64,000 nucleotides of DNA from Candidatus Berkiella aquae (GTDB taxonomy: Bacteria > Pseudomonadota > Gammaproteobacteria > Berkiellales > Berkiellaceae): positions 2,914,001-2,978,000 of the forward strand of contig NZ_LKAJ02000001.1 in the NCBI RefSeq assembly GCF_001431295.2. Direction: 5' to 3'. Both the position numbers and the translations under genes were made by a program. Below are positions 53,157 through 62,899 of the stretch, in pieces. The notes below the pieces were generated by a model. That model saw nothing but the letters and a program-made list of their open reading frames with translations, ran no database searches and was not told where the DNA came from. Every line of letters begins with the position of its first letter. Within the stretch, counting starts at the first letter, position 1.

Positions 53157-55148
53157 ATGAATTTTTTTGAACTCCAAGATAAAGCAAGGAAGCATACCTC
53201 AAAGTTGGTATTCTATTTTATTCTGGCGATTATATTAATTATTCTCGCTATTGATTGTTTGATACTCGGATTAATCCTTTTTAGTACTTACCCTGATTCT
53301 TCCAACACCATTCATTTTACACTTAATGGTACTGATGCAACCTTAGTTCAGCAAGGAAAAATTGATTTTCAAGTATTGACCGTTATAGGGATTGGTATCG
53401 CTGCTGCGATTAGCCCCGTGATTTTATTGATTATTGGCATCGGCACCTTGATACGAATGATTCAAACACGTGGTGGCGGCATCAGCATTGCACAAATGGT
53501 TAAGGCACGACCGATTGACAGTAATGTTGAAGATTTTAAAGAAAAAAGATTTGTTAACATTGTTGAAGAAATGTCGATTGCTTCAGGTGTACCAGTACCT
53601 TTATTGTTTGTGATGGATAATGAACCCGCGATTAATGCCTTTGTGGCCGGCAAACATCCTGAAGACATGGTCATGGTTGTCACCAAAGGAGCACTAGATA
53701 CCTTAAATCGAGATGAATTACAGGGTGTCGTTGGTCATGAATTTAGTCATATCTTTAACGGCGATATGCGCATCAGTTTACGATTAATAGGTCTTTTAGG
53801 TGGTATTTTTGCCATAGGACAGCTGGGCGGATTTATTTTACGCTCACTCATGTATTCATCTAATTCTCGTTCATCAAATTCATCATCGGATAATAAAGGC
53901 AATGGCACATTAGTTATCATCATTTTGGGTGTGGGTTTGTTTATTATTGGTTATGTGGGGTTATTTTTTGGACGATTAATCAAAGCTGCTATTTCAAGGC
54001 AACGAGAATCACTTGCTGATGCTTGTGGGGTACAATACACCCGCAATCCCCAAGGTTTAATTAATGCTCTCAAAGCAATACAAACCCAAGGCTCTAAATT
54101 ACAATCAAGCCATGCGGAAGATGTCAACCATATGTGCTTTGGCCCCTCGTTAAGCATGTGGTTCAGTAGTTTATTGGCCTCGCATCCTCCTCTTGAAGAT
54201 AGGATCAAGGCATTAGGAGGGGATGATATTTATTCACAAACGCCTGAAAAAGCCCAAACGCCACCACAAACCACTCGTAAATCTCAACCCGGATTTGGCT
54301 CTGCTTCTGCCTTTACCAATGCTGTTTTACCTATGCTGGTTGCCGCAACCGATGCGAAAGCGATAGAAAATAGTATTGGAAACCCCCAACAAATCCATAT
54401 TGATTATGCCAAGCAGATCCTTGCTGATATCCCTGATGAGATTCAGAACGTGTGCCATAGCAGCCAAGAAGTAGAATTGATTTTTTACGCAATTATGCTT
54501 CCTTCTGATCAAAACAAAGATTATTTGCAGAACCTCTTAAAAACGTATCTTGATGACAATACCATTGCTCATGTATTGCAATACCATCAACAACTGAATG
54601 CTTTATCCAATTTAGTCACATTGCCGATTATTGATATTGCCCTACCCAGCTTTAAGCAAAAAAATAACGATGAAAAAACAAAGGTCATTAGCACATTAGA
54701 AGCGCTTGCTGCAGTCAATTCTAACCTTTTGACGTTTAGCATAATTGCAATGATTAAAAAATCAGCCACTTCGACCTCAGCACGCGTCAAACCTGTCAAC
54801 ATTTCAACTTTATTACCCGAGGTTGCTCAATTAATTAGCTTCATTCTGTTTTGTGGTAAAAATGATGCGCAAACATCAAGCATGATTTATCAACAATTAA
54901 TGAGCCAATTTACCAAGAAAGTAATCCCGGAGCCAGTGGTCGATACGATTGATATTAATGCGTTTCAAGCACTACTGATAAAATTAAATACACTCGATCC
55001 TTTGAGCAAACAGAAACTACTTCATGCCTGTTTTATTGCTATCGAAGTGGATCAACGCATTTTAATTGAAGAGGCTCAAGCCCTGCGTACGATTGCTGCT
55101 TGCTTGAATTGCCCTGTTCCTCCTATTCTTCCAACGATGGCAGACTAA
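53157..55148 (+). CDS. M48 (HtpX-like) membrane metallopeptidase with C-terminal extension
   Basis: 663 aa. Two membrane helices (about 17-43 and 73-100), then the zinc protease domain: ASGVPVPLLFVMDNEPAINA, LQGVVGHEFSHIFNGDMR with HEFSH at 194-198, the SLADACGVQYTRNP Glu ligand block and LASHPPLEDRIKAL. Another two helices lie at about 215-280. After residue 370 comes an additional ~290-residue helical part, ending in a TerB-like stretch (HACFIAIEVDQRILIEEAQA). HtpX alone is about 290 residues, so this is the long LemA-linked type. It likely degrades damaged membrane proteins. Confidence 0.9.
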   Translation: MNFFELQDKARKHTSKLVFYFILAIILIILAIDCLILGLILFSTYPDSSNTIHFTLNGTDATLVQQGKIDFQVLTVIGIGIAAAISPVILLIIGIGTLIRMIQTRGGGISIAQMVKARPIDSNVEDFKEKRFVNIVEEMSIASGVPVPLLFVMDNEPAINAFVAGKHPEDMVMVVTKGALDTLNRDELQGVVGHEFSHIFNGDMRISLRLIGLLGGIFAIGQLGGFILRSLMYSSNSRSSNSSSDNKGNGTLVIIILGVGLFIIGYVGLFFGRLIKAAISRQRESLADACGVQYTRNPQGLINALKAIQTQGSKLQSSHAEDVNHMCFGPSLSMWFSSLLASHPPLEDRIKALGGDDIYSQTPEKAQTPPQTTRKSQPGFGSASAFTNAVLPMLVAATDAKAIENSIGNPQQIHIDYAKQILADIPDEIQNVCHSSQEVELIFYAIMLPSDQNKDYLQNLLKTYLDDNTIAHVLQYHQQLNALSNLVTLPIIDIALPSFKQKNNDEKTKVISTLEALAAVNSNLLTFSIIAMIKKSATSTSARVKPVNISTLLPEVAQLISFILFCGKNDAQTSSMIYQQLMSQFTKKVIPEPVVDTIDINAFQALLIKLNTLDPLSKQKLLHACFIAIEVDQRILIEEAQALRTIAACLNCPVPPILPTMAD

Positions 55149-55243
55149 TTCTGTTTATCATTCTCCTGACACTATCACTGTATGTATATTCCCTAAAGAA
55201 TTTGTGAGATTTTCCGAAAAACAAGGTGATAGTCCCATTTTTA

Positions 55244-56260
55244 ATGATGAAAATAAGCGCCATCATGAGTCATAATCACGAGAGCATCACCTTGCTTGAA
55301 GAAAAAGCAAATCCTGGAATCGTAGAGTCTCTCTACGAGCACGGCTTGCTATCACAACAAGGAAGAGAAGCCGGATTATCATTGCTTAATCCCCACTTAC
55401 GTTGGGGATATTGGATTTCAACTATTTTGTTGATCTTAGGTTGGATATTTGTTCTTGCAGGCATTGTTTATTTCTTTGCCTTTAACTGGGAGAAAATGTC
55501 AACCTATTATAAATTTAGTACCATTCAAGTTTCATTACTGGTTTGCTTGGCTGGTGCTTGGGCTTATGCTATCGATAATCTACGGGGTCAATTATTTTTA
55601 ACAGGCGGATGCATTCTCGTCGGAGTTTTTTTAGCGGTTTTTGGGCAAATCTACCAAACAGGGGCCGATAGTTACCTGTTGTTTTTCGCTTGGGCATTGA
55701 TTATTTTTCCTTTGGTCTTGATTAGTCAATTCACACCACTTTGGGCTATTTGGTTACTACTTGCCAATATCACGGTGATTTTATTTTGGGAACAAGGATT
55801 AACAATACAAGCCGCCGACCAATATTATCTTTATGTTCTATTACTTCTTGTTAATGGCTTCGCATTATTGTTAAGAGAATGGCTCTATAATCGTAAGATC
55901 GATTGGTTACAAGGTCGATGGCACCGAATTTTACTGACTTTCGCTATCATCGTCATCAGCTTTATTCCCATTAGTATTTACGTTATGCGTAACGAGTTTA
56001 TAGCTGGTTCGAGTTTATATAGCGCACTATTGGGATTGATGATGCAAATAGCATTTTTATATTACTATCGCTATCATTTTAGAGATCCATGGGTATTTGC
56101 GATGACGCTTATTAGCTTTAGTCTTATTTTTTGTGAAATCGTTTTTAAAATACTAAACAAACTTATTACGAATACCACGCTTAATAATTTACTCATGACA
56201 TTAGCCATATTAGGCATTTTTTCAGTTAGTGCCTATATTTTGCGACGACGGGTGTCATGA
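55244..56260 (+). CDS. DUF2157 membrane protein
   Basis: About 338 aa; starts at GTG 55226, ATG 55244 or ATG 55265 are all possible, with the only recognisable ribosome site (AAGGTGA) before 55244. A soluble N-terminal helix (ESLYEHGLLSQQGREAGLSL) precedes about nine membrane segments, opening with LILGWIFVLAGIVYFFAFNW, the DUF2157 motif. The function is unknown. It forms an overlapping operon with a DUF4401 and a GDYXXLXY protein, a combination seen in many bacteria as one unit, probably a membrane complex. Confidence 0.82.
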   Translation: MMKISAIMSHNHESITLLEEKANPGIVESLYEHGLLSQQGREAGLSLLNPHLRWGYWISTILLILGWIFVLAGIVYFFAFNWEKMSTYYKFSTIQVSLLVCLAGAWAYAIDNLRGQLFLTGGCILVGVFLAVFGQIYQTGADSYLLFFAWALIIFPLVLISQFTPLWAIWLLLANITVILFWEQGLTIQAADQYYLYVLLLLVNGFALLLREWLYNRKIDWLQGRWHRILLTFAIIVISFIPISIYVMRNEFIAGSSLYSALLGLMMQIAFLYYYRYHFRDPWVFAMTLISFSLIFCEIVFKILNKLITNTTLNNLLMTLAILGIFSVSAYILRRRVS

Positions 56261-57357
56261 TGAAAGATTTAAATGTTCAATTATTGCTGGATTGGTTAGA
56301 AAATCATCACTACTTGCCCAAAAGAAATGAAGCTGATGCTTATATTCTGTGCCAAGAGAATCATGATCCTGTGCCCCTTTACATTCATATATTATTAGGA
56401 ATAGGTGCCTTTGTTGGTTTCTGGTCAGCGGTTGGTTTACTGTATGCATCAGGCCTTATTAATTGGGATAATCCCATATCCTTAATCACATTTGGCGTAC
56501 TTTCCATTATAATATCGATTCTTATTAATCATCTTTTAAAAAATGCTGAGGATCTACTTCACAGTTTCAGCCAACAGCTGACCTGTATTTTGATGTTAAT
56601 GGGTAAAATCCTTTTTGCCATTGGTCTTACCCATGAATTGCATAATCAATTACCTCATATTGGTATTTCATGGCTGGCAACATTGAGTATTGCGCTCGTT
56701 GCGATACCGACTTATTATTTATTTCCGATTGCATTTGATCGCTTTATCTCTTCTTTGGCATTCATTTTTGCATGCATGCTGACCTCCCTTATTGAGTTTC
56801 ATCATAATATATTCTTTTATCTTGTCTATATTGCGTTATTGGCTTTGGTCGGTTGGTTAATCAACGCCAAAAATAAAAAGTATTCCTTAGAAGCATTAAC
56901 CTACTCAGGATTAACCTCTTTAGGGATCTATGCTCTGCTACTTTGTTCATCTGCTATGCCTTATGTGCTTTCTCAAACTACAAAATGGCATATCCCTATT
57001 ATCGTTTTTAATTTAACATTGGCGATAGCCATTGTCCTGCAGTGTTCACTCCTTAAACTGCCCCCCCCTAGAAACACGCTTTCATTTGCGGCAGGCTGCC
57101 TGAGCTTGTTAATTCTAGGAATGATAACAACCAATGGCATTCTTTATGCAATGGGTTTAATGTTACTTGGATATGAAAAACATCGACGTAATCTTATTAT
57201 CTTTGGCATACTCTTTTTAGGGTTCTTTCTTATCGACTTTTATTATAACTTATCACTGAGTCTTGCTCATAAAGCCGCCATTTTGGCAGGTAGCGGCGCT
57301 ATCTTATTATTAACTCGCATGGTTTTATTGCACGAACATTGGGATAAAGAACCATGA
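56257..57357 (+). CDS. DUF4401 membrane protein
   Basis: 366 aa; begins ATGA-overlapped with the gene before and ends ATGA-overlapped with the gene after. A cytoplasmic N-terminus (LLDWLENHHYLPKRNEADAY) is followed by LYIHILLGIGAFVGFWSAVG and about ten membrane helices. The sequence around PTYYLFPIAFDRFISSLAFI and the C-terminal YYNLSLSLAHKAAILAGSGA is typical of DUF4401. Function unknown; expected to work with the neighbours in the inner membrane. Confidence 0.8.
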   Translation: MMKDLNVQLLLDWLENHHYLPKRNEADAYILCQENHDPVPLYIHILLGIGAFVGFWSAVGLLYASGLINWDNPISLITFGVLSIIISILINHLLKNAEDLLHSFSQQLTCILMLMGKILFAIGLTHELHNQLPHIGISWLATLSIALVAIPTYYLFPIAFDRFISSLAFIFACMLTSLIEFHHNIFFYLVYIALLALVGWLINAKNKKYSLEALTYSGLTSLGIYALLLCSSAMPYVLSQTTKWHIPIIVFNLTLAIAIVLQCSLLKLPPPRNTLSFAAGCLSLLILGMITTNGILYAMGLMLLGYEKHRRNLIIFGILFLGFFLIDFYYNLSLSLAHKAAILAGSGAILLLTRMVLLHEHWDKEP

Positions 57358-57854
57358 TTAGAGATGCAACATTGTTTATTGTCACTATTTTGATCTTCGT
57401 CATATTTAATGTCATGATCTATCAAAAACAACAGATCTTGAAATCAGGCGATTCTATCTATTTCGCCATAGAACCTGCTGATCCACGTTCTTTAATGCAG
57501 GGTGACTATATGACTTTTAGATATGTGCTAGAAGAAGATCTCAAAAAAAATGATTCTCGACCCCAAAGTAACCAAGGTTATATTGTCATCGTGCCAGATG
57601 AAAATAAAATTGGTCAATTTGCTCGATTTTACAGTGGTGAAAAACTTGGACCTCATGAAAAGCTATTGCAATATCGGTATCACCCCAGTCGCTTTTCACC
57701 TTACCTTATCAAGCCTCATACTTTTTTCTTTCAGGAAAAACGTCAACCTGATTTACAAGAGGCAAAGTTCGCTGTGTTTCACTATCAAGGCAATAAAAAT
57801 TATCTCTTAACCGGACTTGCTAATAAAGATAAGAACATCATTAGTGGAAAATAA
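57354..57854 (+). CDS. GDYXXLXY family membrane-anchored protein
   Basis: 166 aa. One N-terminal helix (about 5-23) and a periplasmic domain with the naming motif in DPRSLMQGDYMTFRYVL (Gly-Asp-Tyr at about 49-51; here GDYMTFRY with Phe for Leu). ARFYSGEKLGPHEKLLQYRY and PHTFFFQEKRQ follow as in other members. Function unknown. Its last 14 bases overlap the opposite-strand aspartyl protease gene, tail to tail. Confidence 0.85.
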   Translation: MIRDATLFIVTILIFVIFNVMIYQKQQILKSGDSIYFAIEPADPRSLMQGDYMTFRYVLEEDLKKNDSRPQSNQGYIVIVPDENKIGQFARFYSGEKLGPHEKLLQYRYHPSRFSPYLIKPHTFFFQEKRQPDLQEAKFAVFHYQGNKNYLLTGLANKDKNIISGK

Positions 57855-58797
57855 CGCGACGATTTTTTTGATCAATGCTAATCGCTTGATCTTTTAAAAA
57901 TCGTGTTCCAATCAGTCCCCAACGTTGTTTTACTTCACAATCACCAATAGCATATCTCACTTTTGGGTTCTCAATTTCTTTACCGCCAATCATAAATACG
58001 CCATCTAATTCCGACAAAAATCCTGCACTTGCTTGACTAAACACATCATAAGTCATAATGCTATCCTCTTGCTTGCGGTCTTTATATTTAAAGCAGACTG
58101 GCATTTTAACATATCCGCTATAGCCACTATCTACTAAAAAATCATATTCTGAGATCCCCTCTTTACGCTTCACCTTCGTTTTTACTACAGGCAGATAATA
58201 TTGATTATTGACTTCTAATTCACCTACTTCCTTATCGGATAAGGCATCATGGTGACTAATCACTAATTTGTTTTCAGGAAGATCCAGCTTCAATATAACA
58301 TCATGAAATAAATTGGTACCAATCACACCTTCGATCTCAAGCCCCTGCAACAACTGAAAATCATCACTGGCTGTATCACTTGCAATAAAAGGAACATGCT
58401 TTAAGGTTGCCTCACCCAGTGCTAATTCTTCAATAAGATATAATGCCGTATGGATAGTGGCTTGTTTATGGGAGGTTTCAAATTTTCTATCACGACTTTC
58501 AAGTGGAGATAATTTTAATTTTTTAACTAATTCATAAGAAATGATACTGGCATCCGCTCCTGTATCTATTAAGAATCGAAATGGACCCTGTCCATTTAAT
58601 TTCACTTCAGCATAAACAAAACCAAATGTTTCTTTGAGTGTTACCTCGATGCTAGCCTTATTATTAAAATCAATTTCCCAAGGTACTTGGCGATTAAAGG
58701 GCGGAACAACTCTAGCGGTTTTAACATCTTGAGCAAAGCTACTAATCGCAATAAGCCCTAATCCTGCCAATAGTAATAATGATTTAAATCCTTTCAT
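57841..58797 (-). CDS. Secreted retropepsin-like aspartyl protease
   Basis: 318 aa. Signal peptide at 1-22 (MKGFKSLLLLAGLGLIAISS, then FAQ). Two aspartyl motifs are present: FRFLIDTGADASIISYELVK (Asp78) and YDFLVDSGYSGYVKMPV (Asp223), each followed by the usual hydrophobic-hydrophobic-Gly strand (IEGVIGTNLF, RWGLIGTRFL). The two lobes in one chain make it pepsin-like in organisation, though the sequence is of the bacterial gag-asp type. It should act in the periplasm or outside; the substrate is unknown. The gene has its own transcription unit. Confidence 0.82.
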   Translation of the reverse strand: MKGFKSLLLLAGLGLIAISSFAQDVKTARVVPPFNRQVPWEIDFNNKASIEVTLKETFGFVYAEVKLNGQGPFRFLIDTGADASIISYELVKKLKLSPLESRDRKFETSHKQATIHTALYLIEELALGEATLKHVPFIASDTASDDFQLLQGLEIEGVIGTNLFHDVILKLDLPENKLVISHHDALSDKEVGELEVNNQYYLPVVKTKVKRKEGISEYDFLVDSGYSGYVKMPVCFKYKDRKQEDSIMTYDVFSQASAGFLSELDGVFMIGGKEIENPKVRYAIGDCEVKQRWGLIGTRFLKDQAISIDQKNRRVIFH

Positions 58798-58958
58798 TCA
58801 CTCTTTCCATCTCAATATATCGACTCTCAATTGCCTAAGCGCTCGATGATTTGAGTATAGCAGACTGTTTATAATATCAGCTTTAAGACAGATCGTTAGA
58901 CGATAGACTCATCGTTATCTATTCTATTAATAACTTATCTCTTATTAGGTATCCATTT

Positions 58959-59576
58959 ATGCTGAAATTAACACAACATCAAACAATTTTGACTAAAATG
59001 CTGAGTTGTCTTGTTGTCATAGTGGGACTTTTTATATCCCCTTCCATCATATGGGCACAACAGGCGAACTATGTTCACGATGAAGCCAATGTTGTCAGCG
59101 CACCAATGAAAGAGAAATTAGAAAAATTGCTGACAGAACTCGATGAGAAACGTAATTTACGAATCGAAGAAGTCATTTTACCTAGCTTAAATAATCAAGA
59201 CCCTAGTAAAGTGGTTGGCGAACTCGCGCAAAAAATAGATGCGCATGAAACCAAAGCAGAATACCGTGCACTTATTTTGTATGTTACTGATAGTGGCTAT
59301 ATTCAAATTTATCCTAATCAAAAATTGTCTGCTATTTTAGATGAAAAATCGCTAGCCAACATTGTGCAAACAGCAACAAAACAATTGCAAGAAAAGAATT
59401 ATGATGAAATGGCTCGTGTCGGTGTAGCCGGTGTTTTTCATTATTTCCAAAAGAACCCTGAAACGCAAGTGAAGAATGACGCAGAAGGCCGCTCTAAAAC
59501 TATGATTAACTTATTGTTGATTATTGTTGCCTTAGTCGTTGTGGTAGGTCTTATCAAATTTGGTCGAAAGCAATAG
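58959..59576 (+). CDS. TPM-domain protein, exported and C-terminally anchored
   Basis: 205 aa. Signal peptide to about residue 34 (FISPSIIWAQQ), then the TPM fold: NYVHDEANVVSAPMKEKLEK, LLTELDEKRNLRIEEVILPS, YRALILYVTDSGYIQIYPNQ and KQLQEKNYDEMARVGVAGVF. A C-terminal helix (about 179-197, LLLIIVALVVVVGLIKFGRK) would anchor it. TPM proteins such as plant TLP18.3 have phosphatase or assembly roles in membranes; here it may support envelope quality control. The usual Gly-rich C-terminus of bacterial TPM proteins is missing. Confidence 0.83.
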   Translation: MLKLTQHQTILTKMLSCLVVIVGLFISPSIIWAQQANYVHDEANVVSAPMKEKLEKLLTELDEKRNLRIEEVILPSLNNQDPSKVVGELAQKIDAHETKAEYRALILYVTDSGYIQIYPNQKLSAILDEKSLANIVQTATKQLQEKNYDEMARVGVAGVFHYFQKNPETQVKNDAEGRSKTMINLLLIIVALVVVVGLIKFGRKQ

Positions 59577-59583
59577 CATTTTA

Positions 59584-59625
59584 AACCTGTCTCAGAAATA
59601 ACCCTTTTGAGGCAGGTTTTAGTAT
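59584..59625. terminator. Intrinsic terminator between convergent genes
   Basis: AACCTGTCTCA (59584-59594) pairs with TGAGGCAGGTT (59608-59618), 11 bp with one G-T pair, closely followed by TTAGTATTT on the plus strand; the minus strand also leads into T-rich bases. It sits between the TPM gene and the fusion gene and may work in both directions. Confidence 0.7.
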
Positions 59626-60750
59626 TTAAAACTGTTTTAACATACAAGTAATGGAAGGTTTCTCTAAGGTCTTCATCACACGAAATCCGCACTTCTCATA
59701 AGTGCGAATAGCCGCAAAATTAGCACTGTCGGGATCAACAAAACAAGCAGCAAAATTTGGCTTAATATGCATTTGCATAAATTCGGCAATCGCAACAGCC
59801 GCTATATTTTTATTAAGATATTGCACCTCACCAATATACATATCTAGCGCAGCAACACTATCTTTGGTTTTAACAAGCTCATAACCATCACGTGGAAAAT
59901 CATTAACATCATAAAATTGAATATAACCAATGGGTTTTTTCGCACATTCAATCACAAAAGCATGAATCGGTTTAGTGGTGTTATCGATTGTTTTGTAACC
60001 TTGAACATAGGTTTCATATTTTTGTTGTATGGCTGCTTGAGTCCAGTGACTATCATGAGGCCACCATTGTCTAACATGTTCTGCATTAAGCCAACGAAAT
60101 AAATCATCAAAATGCTCAACGGTAAGCGGAGTAAACGTTATATGTTTATATAAATATTGGTAAAAAGCTTGAGGTGTCTTATGATTTTCAACAAATTGAA
60201 CAACGACAGATGCTAATTGTTCTGGCTGAGTAGCGGTTGTATCAACTTCTAAATCATAACTTAATTCTTGATAATAAACTTGATTGTAAAGCGCCCTTGC
60301 CATTCCTTTAAATCTGTCTTCACGGTCACTTTCTCGTCGTTCACATTCCAGTAATTCACAAGCGACTTTGACAATATAAACACGATTAGCAAAACAAAGT
60401 GCATCAGCATAGCGCGCAAATATTTTCTCATCCCATAACACTTCATCAATTATGAGATCGTACCCTTTTTGAATTAATACCGCTAATGCATCTATCATAT
60501 CCCAATGAAGCTGTATTGCATTAGGACCATCAACAATATGTGTTAATGGATTGCCGTTGTCATCTAGTGAGAATTCATGAAAAAACCAATCTCGTGGTTC
60601 ATTTTCAAATGCAACAAATTTTTCATCAATCCAATAATTGACGAGATGATCAATGGAATAATACAAAAATGGGCGTGCCGATTGCCGCATGATTTTTCTA
60701 GCGAGTGTTGACTTGCCTGCTGAAGAGGTGCCATTTAAAAATATAATCAT
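59626..60750 (-). CDS. Fusion of a CPT-like P-loop kinase and a GNAT acetyltransferase
   Basis: 374 aa. Residues 1-180: Walker A FLNGTSSAGKSTLARKIM (G7 to T15), LYYSIDHLV, DLIIDEVLWDEKIF, YIVKVACELLECERRESDRE; this is the chloramphenicol-phosphotransferase-like family. Residues about 195-374: an AAC(6')-type GNAT domain with LTVEHFDDLFRWLNAEHVRQ, PIGYIQFYDV, ALDMYIGE, CFVDPDSANFAAIRTYEKCG. Both domains keep their motifs, so one chain could phosphorylate and acetylate. Related single domains modify antibiotics or small metabolites; the substrate is unknown. The gene has a terminator at its 3' end and a repeat-rich region upstream. Confidence 0.82.
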   Translation of the reverse strand: MIIFLNGTSSAGKSTLARKIMRQSARPFLYYSIDHLVNYWIDEKFVAFENEPRDWFFHEFSLDDNGNPLTHIVDGPNAIQLHWDMIDALAVLIQKGYDLIIDEVLWDEKIFARYADALCFANRVYIVKVACELLECERRESDREDRFKGMARALYNQVYYQELSYDLEVDTTATQPEQLASVVVQFVENHKTPQAFYQYLYKHITFTPLTVEHFDDLFRWLNAEHVRQWWPHDSHWTQAAIQQKYETYVQGYKTIDNTTKPIHAFVIECAKKPIGYIQFYDVNDFPRDGYELVKTKDSVAALDMYIGEVQYLNKNIAAVAIAEFMQMHIKPNFAACFVDPDSANFAAIRTYEKCGFRVMKTLEKPSITCMLKQF

Positions 60751-61076
60751 ACGCTAACCGTCTGAGTTCAATTACATTAGTATATACCGCTCGTACTTGA
60801 AAATGCGAGATTCCAAATTTCTAGCGAGCGGTATAATCTTGTTTGAATGAGACGCGCAGAGTAACTGTGCGCTTGCAATCAGGGGGAAAATCGCGATTCT
60901 CCCCCTGATAACCCCCATCGCGTAGGGTCGCACTTCAATTCATGCTTCGCATTTTGAAGTGCATTGGCTATATACCACTCGTCCTTAAAGAGGCGAGATT
61001 TCAAAATTCTTATATATTAAATAGAGGGAGTAGTCTGCGCAAAAATAGTGAGCTAACATACAAATCTGGTGAGTTA
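60751..61076. repeat. 326-base non-coding region packed with inverted and direct repeats
   Basis: In order: copy A of the TATATACC repeat (60781-60822), whose TATACCGCTCG (60783-60793) is inverted at 60825-60835; GCGCAG/CTGTGCGC (60853-60871 region); a 30-bp palindrome with one mismatched pair, TCAGGGGGA...TCCCCCTGA (60879-60908); GCACTTCAA (60930-60938) inverted at 60954-60962; and copy B of the TATATACC repeat (60969-61010), about 80% like copy A. No gene is supported. The kdp promoter should lie here, but no clear -35/-10 was found. Confidence 0.55.
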
Positions 61077-61169
61077 ATGGGTGCAATTTATTTAATCTCA
61101 GGTGTAACAGGCTTTTTATTAATTATTTACTTATTGATAGCTTTGCTTAAGCCGGAGCTCTTCTCGTGA
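61077..61169 (+). CDS. kdpF: KdpF, small subunit of the Kdp potassium ATPase
   Basis: 30 aa with a single membrane helix (MGAIYLISGVTGFLLIIYLL, then [10 protein letters not shown]), the standard KdpF size and wording (ending KPE-x-F). The ATG at 61077 has GGTGAG seven bases upstream. An in-frame start at 60942 would add 45 residues of repeat-derived sequence and is rejected. It stabilises the KdpFABC complex. The stop overlaps the kdpA GTG start (GTGA). Confidence 0.9.
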   Translation: MGAIYLISGVTGFLLIIYLLIALLKPELFS

Positions 61170-62899
61170 TAACGCTCTCTAGCATCAATGGTTTTATACA
61201 GCTTTTCTTACTGCTAGGTTGCGTCGCACTGTTACTCAAGCCTTTGGGTGGTTATATTGTACGGGTTTACAGCAATCAGCCTATTATGCTCGGTCGCTTG
61301 TTTAATCCCATTGAAGAAACACTTTACCGTATTGCGAAAATAAACCCCAATTCGGAGATGACATGGCAACAATATGCCATCGCCTTGCTAAGTGCTAGCT
61401 TCGCAGGATTTGTTCTCTTATTTCTCATTTTAAAATACCAAAGTTACTTCCCTTTAAACCCTGGGCAATTTGACGATCTGAGCAATGATTTAGCATTTAA
61501 CATTGCATCAAGCTTTATCACGAACACAAATTGGCAATCTTATGCTGGAGAAACCACACTCAGCCATTTTAGCCAAATGTTTGGCTTAACCGTGCAAAAC
61601 TTCTTATCCGCCAGTATGGGGATGGCTGTCGCCGTTGCGTTAATTCGTGGCATCATTCGTAAAAATTACAATCTCATTGGTAATTTTTGGGTAGATTGGT
61701 TACGCGGCATACTGTATATCTTATTACCCTTATCACTTGTTTTGGCACTCATTTTAGGTTCCCAAGGCGTTATTCAAAATTTTAATTCCAATGTCACCGC
61801 CATTAATCTTGAAGCAGTGACGCAATCCATTCCAGGTGGTCCTGTTGCCTCACAAGTTGCCATAAAACAATTAGGAAGCAATGGTGGTGGCTTTTTCAAC
61901 GCTAATTCTGCTCACCCCTTTGAAAATCCGAATGCTCTCACTAATTTTCTTGAATGTTTAAGTATTTTGTTAATACCTGCTACCTTTTGCTATGCCTTTG
62001 GCATGATGGTGGACAATAGGCGGCATGGACTTGCCTTGTTATTAACCATGACCCTCATTTTTATACCACTCTACTTTTTTGCACTGCAGCAGGAGCAACA
62101 AGAAAATATGCTCTTGAGCGTACTACCGATTGATCAGCGCGCAAGTCAAACACAATCTGGCGGCAATATGGAAGGCAAAGAAACCCGATTCGGTATTGTT
62201 AATTCTGTCTTGTGGGCCAGCGCAACCACAGCAACATCCAATGGCTCGGTGAACTCCATGCATGACTCTTATACGCCATTGGGTGGGCTAGTACCGTTGT
62301 TATTCATGATGCTGGGAGAAATTATTTATGGGGGAGTCGGCACAGGATTATACTCGATTATCCTCTTTGTCATCCTCACTGTTTTTATTGCAGGACTCAT
62401 GGTTGGACGCACACCGGAGTATCTTGGTAAAAAAATACAAGCCTTTGAAATCAAAATGTCGTCAATGTGCATCATCATTCCCGTGATAACTATACTTTTT
62501 GGTAGCACAATCACCATCATGTCTTCACAAGGCATACAAAGTATGCACAATGTAGGCGCTCAAGGTTTCAGTGAGATCATTTATGCATTTGTATCAGCTT
62601 CTGCCAATAATGGCAGCGCATTTGCTGGACTTGAAGCTAACACGCCATTTTACAACATCCTACTTGGCATTTGCATGTTGCTCAATCGCTTCGGCGTTAT
62701 TGTGCTCGTTCTAGCCATCAGTGGTTCGCTCGCCGCCAAAAATATAACACCAACGACGGTAGGTACCTTATCAACACATTCACCCTTATTTATCCTATTC
62801 CTCGCAGGAATCATTTTATTTATTGGACTGTTAACCTACATTCCAACACTCACATTAGCGCCTATTTCTGAATTCTTTCATATGATGAGTATGCAATAA
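61166..62899 (+). CDS. kdpA: KdpA, potassium-binding channel subunit
   Basis: 577 aa, a little longer than the E. coli protein, starting at GTG 61166. Four pseudo-repeats of the K+ channel type are seen: [60 protein letters not shown] and [20 protein letters not shown], each carrying the selectivity-filter Gly. About ten membrane helices. It is the high-affinity K+ uptake route under low potassium, working with KdpB and KdpC. The stop overlaps the kdpB ATG by one base. The KdpDE sensor system is not in the window. Confidence 0.96.
   Translation: MITLSSINGFIQLFLLLGCVALLLKPLGGYIVRVYSNQPIMLGRLFNPIEETLYRIAKINPNSEMTWQQYAIALLSASFAGFVLLFLILKYQSYFPLNPGQFDDLSNDLAFNIASSFITNTNWQSYAGETTLSHFSQMFGLTVQNFLSASMGMAVAVALIRGIIRKNYNLIGNFWVDWLRGILYILLPLSLVLALILGSQGVIQNFNSNVTAINLEAVTQSIPGGPVASQVAIKQLGSNGGGFFNANSAHPFENPNALTNFLECLSILLIPATFCYAFGMMVDNRRHGLALLLTMTLIFIPLYFFALQQEQQENMLLSVLPIDQRASQTQSGGNMEGKETRFGIVNSVLWASATTATSNGSVNSMHDSYTPLGGLVPLLFMMLGEIIYGGVGTGLYSIILFVILTVFIAGLMVGRTPEYLGKKIQAFEIKMSSMCIIIPVITILFGSTITIMSSQGIQSMHNVGAQGFSEIIYAFVSASANNGSAFAGLEANTPFYNILLGICMLLNRFGVIVLVLAISGSLAAKNITPTTVGTLSTHSPLFILFLAGIILFIGLLTYIPTLTLAPISEFFHMMSMQ

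Noticed and set aside
59626-60750. Missing Cj1415-type CDP-amidate kinase
   Set aside because: The P-loop kinase here is of the CPT type, is fused to GNAT, and lies 30 kb away in its own unit.
60942-61076. 45-residue N-terminal extension of KdpF
   Set aside because: It consists of translated repeat sequence; the 30-aa form has its own ribosome site and the usual KdpF length.
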